This document shows positions 1-9,682 of a stretch of 64,000 nucleotides of DNA, one piece after another. Both the position numbers and the translations under genes were made by a program. Position 1 is the stretch's first letter. Each line of letters starts with the position of its first letter. The notes beneath the pieces are model-generated. The model did not search any database and had not been told where the DNA came from. It saw only the letters and a program-made list of their open reading frames with translations. Source of the stretch: Coriaria nepalensis (Eukaryota; Streptophyta; Magnoliopsida; Cucurbitales; Coriariaceae); the NCBI GenBank assembly GCA_027186245.1, contig CP114481.1, positions 43,245,501-43,309,500 on the forward strand, read 5' to 3'.

Positions 1-251
1 AAAATAGAATTCGTTCGACTTGCTTTGAAATAAGTTATTGAGTTGAAATGACTCATTGAAATGATTTTAAGGTTAAACGACTGCACACTTTCCCTGCTTT
101 GATCATTCGCAAGTTATGCACAAAAGTTGGGTTTGTAGTGCAAAAGTAGAATTCGTTCGACTTGCTTTGAAATAAGTTATTGACTTGAAATGACTCATTG
201 AAATGATTTTAAGGTTAAACGAATGCACACTTTCCTTGCATTGATCATTTG

Positions 252-273
252 CAAGTTATGCACAAAACTTGTG
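252..273. repeat. Overlapping short dyads CAAGTT/AACTTG and CACAA/TTGTG
   Basis: CAAGTT (252-257) and AACTTG (266-271) are a perfect 6-bp inverted repeat with an 8-base gap. CACAA (261-265) and TTGTG (269-273) form a second perfect dyad with a 3-base loop that overlaps it. Most monomers have the first dyad; the second is broken in the CTTCTG subtype. Such dyads are common in satellites. Confidence 0.6.
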
Positions 274-2562
274 TTTGTAGTGCAAAAATAGAATTCGGTC
301 GACTTGCTTTGAAATAAGTTATTGACTTGAAATGACTCATTGAAATGATTTTAAGGTTAAACGAATGCACACTTTCCTTGCGTTGATCATTTGCAAGTTA
401 TGGACAAAACTTGTGTTTGTAGTGCAAAAATAGAATTCGTTTGACTTGCTTTGAATAAAAATATTGACTTGAAATGACTCATTGAAATGATTTTATGGTT
501 AAACGAATGCACACTTTCCTGGCATTGACCATTTGCAAGTTATGCACAAAACTTGTGTTTGTAGTGCAAAAATAGAATTCATTCGACTTGCTTTGAAATA
601 AGTTATTGACTTGAAATGACTCATTGAAATGATTTGAAGCTAAACGAATGCACACTTTCCTTGCATTGATCATTTGCAAGTTATGCACAAAACTTCTGTT
701 TGTAGTGCAAAAATAGAATTCGTTGGACTTGCTTTGAAATAAGTTATTGACTTGACATGACTCATTGAAATGATTTTAAGGTTTAATGAATGCACACTTT
801 CCTTGCATTGATCATTTGCAAGTTATGCACAAAACTTGTTTTTGTAGTGCACAAATAGAATTCGGTCGACTTGCTTTGAAATAAGTTATTGACTTGAAAT
901 GACTCATTGAAATGATTTTAAGGTTAAACGACTGCACACTTTCCTTGCATTGATCATTTGCAAGTTATGCACAAAACTTGTGTTCCTAGTACAAAAATAG
1001 AATTCGTTCGACCTGCTTTGAAATAAGTTATTGACTTGAAATGACTCATTGAAATGATTTTTAGGTTAAACGAATGCACACTTTCCTTGCATTGATCATT
1101 TGCAAGTTATGCACAAAACTTGCATTTGTAGTGCAAAAATAGAACTCGTTCGAATTACTTTGAAATAAGATATTGACTGGAAATGACTCATTGAAATGAT
1201 TTTCAGGTTAAACGAATGCAGACTTTCCTTGCATTGATCATTTGCAAGTTATGCACAAAACTTGTGTTTGTAGGGCAAAAATAGAATTCGTTCGAATTGT
1301 TCTGAAATAAGATATCGACTTGAAATGACTCATTGAAAATGATTTTAATGTTAAACGAATGAACACTTTCCTTGCTTTTATCACTTGCAAGTTATGCACA
1401 AAACTTGTGTTTGTAGTGCAAAAATAGAGTTCATTCGACTTGCTTTGGAATAAGTTATTGACTTGAAATGACTCATTGAAATGATTTTAAGGTTAAACGA
1501 ATGCACACTTTCCTTGCATTGATCATTTGCAAGTTATGCACAAAACTTGTGTTTGTAGTGCAAAAATAGAGTTCGTTCGACTTGCTTTGAAATAATTTAC
1601 TGACTTGAAATGACACATTGAAATGATTTTAAGGTTAAATGAATGCACACTTTCCTTGCATTGATCATTTGGAAGTTATGCACAAAACTTGTGTTTGTAG
1701 TGCACAAATAGAATTCGTTTGACTTGCTTTGAATAAAAATATTGACTTGAAATGACTCATTGAAATGATTTTATGTTTAAACGAATGCACACTTTCCTTG
1801 CAATGATCATTTGCAAGTTATGCACAAAAGTTGTGTTTGTAGTGGAAAAATAGAATTCGTTTGACTTGCTTTGAAATAAGTTATTGACTTGAAACGACTC
1901 ATTGAAATGATTTTAAGGTTAAACGAATGCACACTTTCCTTGCATTGATCATTTGCAAGTTATGCACAAAACTTGTTTTTGTAGTGTAAAAATAGAATTC
2001 GGTCGACACTCTTTGAAATAAGTTATTGACTTGAAATGACTCATTGAAATGATTTTAAGGTTAAACGAATGCACACTTTCCTTGCATTGATCATTTGCAA
2101 GTTATGCACAAAACTTGTTTTTGTAGTGCAAAAATAGAATTCGGTCGACTTGCTTTGAAATAAGTTATTGACTTGAAATGACTCATTGAAATGATTTTAA
2201 GGTTAAACGAATGCACACTTTCCTTGCATTGATCATTTGCAAGTTATGCACAAAACTTGTTTTTGTAGTGCAAAAATAGAATTCGGTCGACTTGCTTTGA
2301 AATAAGTTATTGACTTGAAATGACTCATTGAAATGATTTTATGGTTAAACGACTGCACACTTTCCTTGCATTGATCATTTGCAAGTTATGCACAAAACTT
2401 GTGTTCCTAGTGCAAAAATAGAATTCGTTCGACTTGCTTTGAAATAAGTTATTGAGTTGAAATGACTCATTGAAATGATTTTAAGGTTAAACGACTGCAC
2501 ACTTTCCCTGCTTTGATCATTCGCAAGTTATGCACAAAAGTTGGGTTTGTAGTGCAAAAGTA

Positions 2563-2704
2563 GAATTCGTTCGACTTGCTTTGAAATAAGTTATTGACTT
2601 GAAATGACTCATTGAAATGATTTTAAGGTTAAACGAATGCACACTTTCCTTGCATTGATCATTTGCAAGTTATGCACAAAACTTGTGTTTGTAGTGCAAA
2701 AATA
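2563..2704 (+). repeat. Representative consensus-like 142-bp monomer
   Basis: This copy has the majority base at nearly every position, so it serves as a reference. In order it holds the EcoRI site GAATTC (2563-2568), TTCGTTCGA (2566-2574), the palindromic ATGACTCAT (2604-2612), the short dyad TCATTGAAATGA (2609-2620), TGATCA (2656-2661), and the inverted repeat CAAGTT (2666-2671) / AACTTG (2680-2685) separated by 8 bases. It ends in an A-tract just before the next EcoRI site at 2705. The main variable positions among copies are the bases after GAATTC (GTTCGAC, GTTGGAC, GTTTGAC, ATTCGAC, GGTCGAC, GTTAGAC), the GAAATAAGTTATTG versus GAATAAAAATATTG segment, TTAAGG versus TTATGG versus TGAAG, GCACAC versus GAACAC or GAACAA, and CTTGTG versus CTTCTG. 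Confidence 0.95.
2604..2612. other. ATGACTCAT motif (AP-1/GCN4-type bZIP consensus), present in most monomers
   Basis: The 9-bp palindrome ATGACTCAT lies in the middle of the consensus monomer and is present in most copies of the array (another example is 48-56). TGACTCA is the known consensus site of Fos/Jun and yeast Gcn4 bZIP proteins. Seen in the sequence: a perfect site. Not seen: any evidence that it is bound. In subtypes it is broken to CTGATTG, CTTATTG, CTCATCG or AAGACTCAT. Confidence 0.6.
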
Positions 2705-3593
2705 GAATTCGGTCGACTTGCTTTGAAATAAGTTATTGACTTGAAATGACTCATTGAAATGATTTTAAGGTTAAACGACTGCACACCTTCCTTGCATTGA
2801 TCATTTGCAAGTTATGCACAAAACTTGTGTTCCTAGTGCAAAAATAGAATTCGTTCGACTTGCTTTGAAATAAGTTATTGAGTTGAAATGACTCATTGAA
2901 ATGATTTTAAGGTTAAACGACTGCACACTTTCCCTGCTTTGATCATTCGCAAGTTATGCACAAAAGTTGGGTTTGTAGTGCAAAAGTAGAATTCGTTCGA
3001 CTTGCTTTGAAATAAGTTATTGACTTGAAATGACTCATTGAAATGATTTTAAGGTTAAACGAATGCACACTTTCCTTGCATTGATCATTTGCAAGTTATG
3101 CACAAAACTTGTGTTTGTAGTGCAAAAATAGAATTCGGTCGACTTGCTTTGAAATAAGTTATTGACTTGAAATGACTCATTGAAATGATTTTAAGGTTAA
3201 ACGAATGCACACTTTCCTTGCGTTGATCATTTGCAAGTTATGGACAAAACTTGTGTTTGTAGTGCAAAAATAGAATTCGTTTGACTTGCTTTGAATAAAA
3301 ATATTGACTTGAAATGACTCATTGAAATGATTTTATGGTTAAACGAATGCACACTTTCCTTGCATTGACCATTTGCAAGTTATGCACAAAACTTGTGTTT
3401 GTAGTGCAAAAATAGAATTCATTCGACTTGCTTTGAAATAAGTTATTGACCTGAAATGACTCATTGAAAATGATTTTAATGTTAAACGAATGAACACTTT
3501 CCTTGCATTGACCATTTGCAAGTTATGCACAAAACTTGCATTTGTAGTGCAAAAATAGAACTCGTTCGAATTACTTTGAAATAAGATATTGAC

Positions 3594-3619
3594 TGGAAAT
3601 GACTCGTGGAAATGACTCA
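3594..3619 (+). repeat. 13-bp tandem duplication inside one monomer (first copy)
   Basis: TGGAAATGACTCG (3594-3606) is followed directly by TGGAAATGACTCA (3607-3619). This lengthens the host monomer by 13 bp and is the largest indel within a monomer that I found. It covers the bZIP-type motif TGACTC, so this monomer carries the motif twice. Confidence 0.92.
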
Positions 3620-6021
3620 TTGAAATGATTTTAAGGTTAAACGAATGCAGACTTTCCTTGCATTGATCATTTGCAAGTTATGCACAAAACTTGTGTTTGT
3701 AGGGCAAAAATAGAATTCGTTCGAATTGTTCTGAAATAAGATATCGACTTGAAATGACTCATTGAAAATGATTTTAATGTTAAACGACTGCACACTTTCC
3801 CTGCTTTGATCATTCGCAAGTTATGCACAAAAGTTGGGTTTGGAGTGCAAAAGTAGAATTCGTTCGACTTGCTTTGAAATAAGTTATTGACTTGAAATGA
3901 CTCATTGAAATGATTTTAAGGTTAAACGAATACACACTTTCCTTGCATTGATCATTTGCAAGTTATGCACAAAACTTGTGTTTGTAGTGCAAAAATAGAA
4001 TTCGGTCGACTTGCTTTGAAATAAGTTATTGACTTGAAATGACTCATTGAAATGATTTTAAGGTTAAACGAATGCACACTTTCCTTGCATTGATCATTTG
4101 CAAGTTATTGACAAAACTTGTGTTTGTAGTGCAAAAATAGAATTCGTTTGACTTGCTTTGAATAAAAATATTGACTTCAAATGACTCATTGAAATGATTT
4201 TATGGTTAAACGAATGCACACTTTCCTTGCATTGATCATTTGCAAGTTATGCACAAAACTTGTGTTTGCAGTGCAAAAATAGAATTCATTCGACTTGCTT
4301 TGAAATAAGTTATTGACTTGAAATGACTCATTGAAATGATTTGAAGTTAAACGAATGCACACTTTCCTTGCATTGATCATTTGCAAGTTATGCACAAAAC
4401 TTCTGTTTGTAGTGCAAAAATAGAATTCGTTCGACTTGCTTTGAAATAAGTTATTGACTTGAAATGACTCATTGAAATGATTTTAAGGTTAAACGAATGC
4501 ACACTTTCCTTGCATTGATCATTTGCAAGTTATGCACAAAACTTGTTTTTGTAGTGCAAAAATAGAATTCGGTCGACTTGCTTTGAAATAAGTTATTGAC
4601 TTGAAATGACTCATTGAAATGATTTTAAGGTTAAACGAATGCACACTTTCCTTGCATTGATCATTTGCAAGTTATGCACAAAACTTGTTTTTGTAGTGCA
4701 AAAATAGAATTCGGTCGACTTGCTTTGAAATAAGTTATTGACTTGAAATGACTCATTGAAATGATTTTATGGTTAAACGACTGCACACTTTCCTTGCATT
4801 GATCATTTGCAAGTTATGCACAAAACTTGTGTTCCTAGTGCAAAAATAGAATTCGTTCGACTTGCTTTGAAATAAGTTATTGAGTTGAAATGACTCATTG
4901 AAATGATTTTAAGGTTAAACGACTGCACACTTTCCCTGCTTTGATCATTCGCAAGTTATGCACAAAAGTTGGGTTTGTAGTGCAAAAGTAGAATTCGTTC
5001 GACTTGCTTTGAAATAAGTTATTGACTTGAAATGACTCATTGAAATGATTTTAAGGTTAAACGAATGCACACTTTCCTTGCATTGATCATTTGCAAGTTA
5101 TGCACAAAACTTGTGTTTGTAGTGCAAAAATAGAATTCGGTCGACTTGCTTTGAAATAAGTTATTGACTTGAAATGACTCATTGAAATGATTTTAAGGTT
5201 AAACGACTGCACACCTTCCTTGCATTGATCATTTGCAAGTTATGCACAAAACTTGTGTTCCTAGTGCAAAAATAGAATTCGTTCGACTTGCTTTGAAATA
5301 AGTTATTGAGTTGAAATGACTCATTGAAATGATTTTAAGGTTAAACGACTGCACACTTTCCCTGCTTTGATCATTCGCAAGTTATGCACAAAAGTTGGGT
5401 TTGTAGTGCAAAAGTAGAATTCGTTCGACTTGCTTTGAAATAAGTTATTGACTTGAAATGACTCATTGAAATGATTTTAAGGTTAAACGAATGCACACTT
5501 TCCTTGCATTGATCATTTGCAAGTTATGCACAAAACTTGTGTTTGTAGTGCAAAAATAGAATTCGGTCGACTTGCTTTGAAATAAGTTATTGACTTGAAA
5601 TGACTCATTGAAATGATTTTAAGGTTAAACGAATGCACACTTTCCTTGCGTTGATCATTTGCAAGTTATGGACAAAACTTGTGTTTGTAGTGCAAAAATA
5701 GAATTCGTTTGACTTGCTTTGAATAAAAATATTGACTTGAAATGACTCATTGAAATGATTTTATGGTTAAACGAATGCACACTTTCCTTGCATTGACCAT
5801 TTGCAAGTTATGCACAAAACTTGTGTTTGTAGTGCAAAAATAGAATTCATTCGACTTGCTTTGAAATAAGTTATTGACCTGAAATGACTCATTGAAAATG
5901 ATTTTAATGTTAAACGAATGAACACTTTCCTTGCATTGACCATTTGCAAGTTATGCACAAAACTTGCATTTGTAGTGCAAAAATAGAACTCGTTCGAATT
6001 ACTTTGAAATAAGATATTGAC

Positions 6022-6047
6022 TGGAAATGACTCGTGGAAATGACTCA
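6022..6047 (+). repeat. 13-bp tandem duplication inside one monomer (second copy)
   Basis: Exact copy of the event at 3594-3619, displaced by 2428 bp. Its presence in both copies shows that the 13-bp duplication came before the block duplication. Confidence 0.92.
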
Positions 6048-7133
6048 TTGAAATGATTTTAAGGTTAAACGAATGCAGACTTTCCTTGCATTGATCATTT
6101 GCAAGTTATGCACAAAACTTGTGTTTGTAGGGCAAAAATAGAATTCGTTCGAATTGTTCTGAAATAAGATATCGACTTGAAATGACTCATTGAAAATGAT
6201 TTTAATGTTAAACGACTGCACACTTTCCCTGCTTTGATCATTCGCAAGTTATGCACAAAAGTTGGGTTTGGAGTGCAAAAGTAGAATTCGTTCGACTTGC
6301 TTTGAAATAAGTTATTGACTTGAAATGACTCATTGAAATGATTTTAAGGTTAAACGAATACACACTTTCCTTGCATTGATCATTTGCAAGTTATGCACAA
6401 AACTTGTGTTTGTAGTGCAAAAATAGAATTCGGTCGACTTGCTTTGAAATAAGTTATTGACTTGAAATGACTCATTGAAATGATTTTAAGGTTAAACGAA
6501 TGCACACTTTCCTTGCATTGATCATTTGCAAGTTATTGACAAAACTTGTGTTTGTAGTGCAAAAATAGAATTCGTTTGACTTGCTTTGAATAAAAATATT
6601 GACTTCAAATGACTCATTGAAATGATTTTATGGTTAAACGAATGCACACTTTCCTTGCATTGATCATTTGCAAGTTATGCACAAAACTTGTGTTTGCAGT
6701 GCAAAAATAGAATTCATTCGACTTGCTTTGAAATAAGTTATTGACTTGAAATGACTCATTGAAATGATTTGAAGTTAAACGAATGCACACTTTCCTTGCA
6801 TTGATCATTTGCAAGTTATGCAGAAAACTTGTGTTTGTAGTGCAAAAATAGAATTCGTTCGACTTGCTTTGAAATAAGTTATTGACTTGAAATGACTCAT
6901 TGAAATGATTTTAAGGTTAAACGAATGCACACTTTCCTTGCAATGATCATTTGCAAGTTATGCACAAAACTTGTGTTTGTAGTGCATAAATAGAATTCAT
7001 TCGACTTGCTTTGAAATAAGTTATTCACTTGAAATGACTCATTGAAATGATTTTAAGTTAAACGAATGCACACTTTCCTTGCATTGATCATTTGCAAGTT
7101 ATGCACAAAACTTCTGTTTGTAGTGCAAAAACA

Positions 7134-9682
7134 GAATTCGTTGGACTTGGTTTGAATAAAAATATTGACTTGAAATGACTCATTGAAATGATTTTATGGT
7201 TCAACGAATGCACACTTTCCTTGCATTGATCATTTGCAAGTTATGCACAAAACTTGTGTTTGTAGTGCAAAAATAGAATTCATTCGACTTGCTTTGAAAT
7301 AAGTTATTGTCTTGAAATGACTCATTGAAATGATTTGGAGTTAAACGAATGCACACTTTCCTTGCATTGATCATTTGCAAGTTATGCACAAACCTTCTGT
7401 TTGTAGAGCAAAAATAGAATTCGTTGGACTTGCTTTGAATAAAAATATTGACTTGAAATGACTCATCGAAATGATTTTATGGTTAAACAAATGCACACTT
7501 TCCTTGCATTGATCATTTGCAAGTTATGCACAAAACTTGTGTTTGTAGTTGAAAAATAGAATTCGTTCGACTTGCTTTGAAATAAGTTATTGACTTGAAA
7601 TGACTCATTGAAATGATTTGAAGTTAAACGAATGCACACTTTCCTTGCATTGATCATTGGCAAGTTATGCACAAAACTTCCGTTTGTAGTGCAAAAATAG
7701 AATTCGTTGGACTTGCTTTGAATAAAAATATTGACTTGAAATGACTCATTGAAATGCTTTTATGGTTAAACGAATGCACACTTTCCTTGCATTGATCATT
7801 TGCAAGTTATGCACAAAACTTGTGTTTTAGTGCAAAAATAGAATTCGTTCGACTTGCTTTGAAATAAGTTATTGACTTGAAATGACTCATTGAAATGATT
7901 TTATGGTTAAACGAATGCACACTTTCCTTGCATTGATCATTTGCAAGTTATGCACAAAACTTCTGTTTGTAGTGCAAAAACAGAATTCGTTGGACTTGGT
8001 TTGACTAAAAATATTGACTTGAAATGACTCATTGAAATGAATTTATGGTTCAACGAATGCACACTTTCCTTGCATTGATCATTTGCAAGTTATGCACAAA
8101 ACTTGTGTTTGTAGTGCAAAAAATAGAATTCATTCGACTTGCTTTGAAATAAGTTATTGTCTTGAAATGACTCATTGAAATGATTTGGAGTTAAACGAAT
8201 GCACACTTTCCTTGCATTGATCATTTGCAAGTTATGCACAAACCTTCTGTTTGTAGAGCAAAAATAGAATTCGTTGGACTTGCTTTGAATAAAAATATTG
8301 ACTTGAAATGACTCATCGAAATGATTTTATGGTTAAACGAATGCACACTTTCCTTGCATTGATCATTTGCAAGTTATGCACAAAACTTGTGTTTGTAGTG
8401 CAAAACTAGAATTCATTCCACTTGCTTTGAAATAAGTTATTGACTTGAAATGACTCATTGAAATGATTTGAAGTTAAACGAATGCAAACTTTCCTTGCAT
8501 TGATCATTTGCAAGTTATGCACAAAACTTCTGTTTGTAGTGCAAAAATAGAATTCGTTGGACTTGCTTTGAAATAAGTTATTGACTTGAAATGACTCATT
8601 GAAATGATTTTAAGGTTAAACGAATGCACACTTTCCTTGCAATGATCATTTGCAAGTTATGCACAAAACTTGTGTTTGTAGTGCATAAATAGAATTCATT
8701 CGACTTGCTTTGAAATAAGTTATTGACTTGAAATGACTCATTGAAATGATTTTAATTTAAACGAATGCACACTTTCCTTGCATTGATCATTTGCAAGTTA
8801 TGCACAAAACTTCTGTTTGTAGTGCAAAAACAGAATTCGTTGGACTTGGTTTGAATAAAAATATTGACTTGAAATGACTCATTGAAATGATTTTGTGGTT
8901 CAACGAATGCACACTTTCCTTGCATTGATCATTTGCAAGTTATGCACAAAACTTGTGTTTGTAGTGCAAAAATAGAATTCATTCGACTTGCTTTGAAATA
9001 AGTTATTGTCTTGAAATGACTCATTGAAATGATTTGGAGTTAAACGAATGCACACTTTCCTTGCATTGATCATTTGCAAGTTATGCACAAACCTTCTGTT
9101 TGTAGAGCAAAAATAGAATTCGTTGGACTTGCTTTGAATAAAAATATTGACTTGAAATGACTCATCGAAATGATTTTATGGTTAAACGAATGCACACTTT
9201 CCTTGCATTGATCATTTGCAAGTTATGCACAAAACTTGTGTTTGTAGTGCAAAACTAGAATTCATTCGACTTGCTTTGAAATAAGTTATTGACTTGAAAT
9301 GACTCATTGAAATGATTTGAAGTTAAACGAATGCACACTTTCCTTGCATTGATCATTGGCAAGTTATGCACAAAACTTCTGTTTGTAGTGCAAAAATAGA
9401 ATTCGTTGGACTTGCTTTGAATAAAAATATTGACTTGAAATGACTCATTGAAATGCTTTTATGGTTAAACGAATGCACACTTTCTTTGCATTGATCATTT
9501 GCAAGTTATGCACAAAACTTGTGTTTTAGTGCAAAAATAGAATTCGTTCGACTTGCTTTGAAATAAGTTATTGACTTGAAATGACTCATTGAAATGATTT
9601 TATGGTTAAACGAATGCACACTTTCCTTGCATTGATCATTTGCAAGTTATGCACAAAACTTGTGTTTGTATTGCAAAAATAG
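7134..9682 (+). repeat. 6-mer higher-order repeat, unit 849-850 bp, about three copies
   Basis: A monomer with GTTGGACTTGGTTTGA and ATGGTTCAACG or GTGGTTCAACG starts at 7134, 7983 and 8833 (spacing 849 and 850). It is followed each time by an ATTCATTCGAC monomer with TATTGTCTTG, GATTTGGAG and TGTAGAGC, then by a GTTGGAC/CATCGAAATG monomer, then by a GATTTGAAG monomer. The last two members are the GCTTTTATGG and TTTTAGTGC types in copies 1 and 3, but are replaced by a GTGCATAAATAG pair in copy 2. That pair also precedes copy 1 (6851-7133), so the block is a mosaic and not a simple triplication. Confidence 0.88.
7420..7436 (+). other. Partial CENP-B-box-like motif in the GTTGGAC monomer subtype
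   Basis: In the subtype with GAATAAAAATATTG, the bases after EcoRI read TTCGTTGGACTTGCTTT. The first nine, TTCGTTGGA, equal the first conserved half of the mammalian CENP-B box, but the second half lacks the CGGG core. The majority monomer reads TTCGTTCGA instead. It is a weak, half-site resemblance; binding is not implied. Confidence 0.3.

Larger units (their letters stand above)
2421..3272 (+). repeat. Trimer sub-repeat, unit 426 bp, two copies
   Basis: Within the 2428-bp block, three distinctive monomers recur: one with TTGAGTTGAAATG and CCCTGCTTTGATCATTCG (2421), a consensus-like one (2563), and a GGTCGAC one (2705). The series begins again at 2847, giving a 426-bp spacing. The third member differs between the two: CGACTGCACACC with GTTCCTAG in the first, GAATGCACAC with TGGACAAAAC in the second. 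The same pair recurs at 4849-5700 in the second 2428-bp copy. Confidence 0.85.
2011..6822 (+). repeat. Near-perfect tandem duplication, unit 2428 bp (17 monomers)
   Basis: Positions 2011-4394 and 4439-6822 match at a constant spacing of 2428 bp, and by eye I found no mismatch inside this 2.4-kb match. Private markers occur in both copies: GAATACACAC near 3929 and 6357, GTTATTGACAAAAC near 4105 and 6533, TTTGGAGTGC near 3840 and 6268, and a 13-bp internal duplication. The left limit is set by GGTCGACACT versus GTTCGACTTG (2002-2010), the right limit by CAC versus CAG at 4395/6823. Seventeen monomers would be 2414 bp; the extra 14 bp come mainly from the 13-bp insertion. Confidence 0.93.
1..7133 (+). 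repeat. Left zone: GGTCGAC (SalI) monomer subtype and 17-mer duplication
   Basis: Monomers here include subtypes not noticed further right: GAATTCGGTCGAC (creating a SalI site GTCGAC beside EcoRI; for example at 291, 2137, 2279, 2705 and near 6431), a CGACTGCACAC variant, and a monomer with CCCTGCTTTGATC and AAAGTTGGG. Positions 1 to about 610 match 2841 to about 3450 at a spacing of 2840 bp (20 monomers) with few differences, so the window starts inside another copy of the same block. No gene is present. Confidence 0.85.

Noticed and set aside
3339..6048. Two identical 93-residue frames (3339-3620 and 5767-6048) as a duplicated gene
   Set aside because: They are identical because they lie in the 2428-bp satellite duplication, and are longer only because the 13-bp insertion and other indels change the frame.
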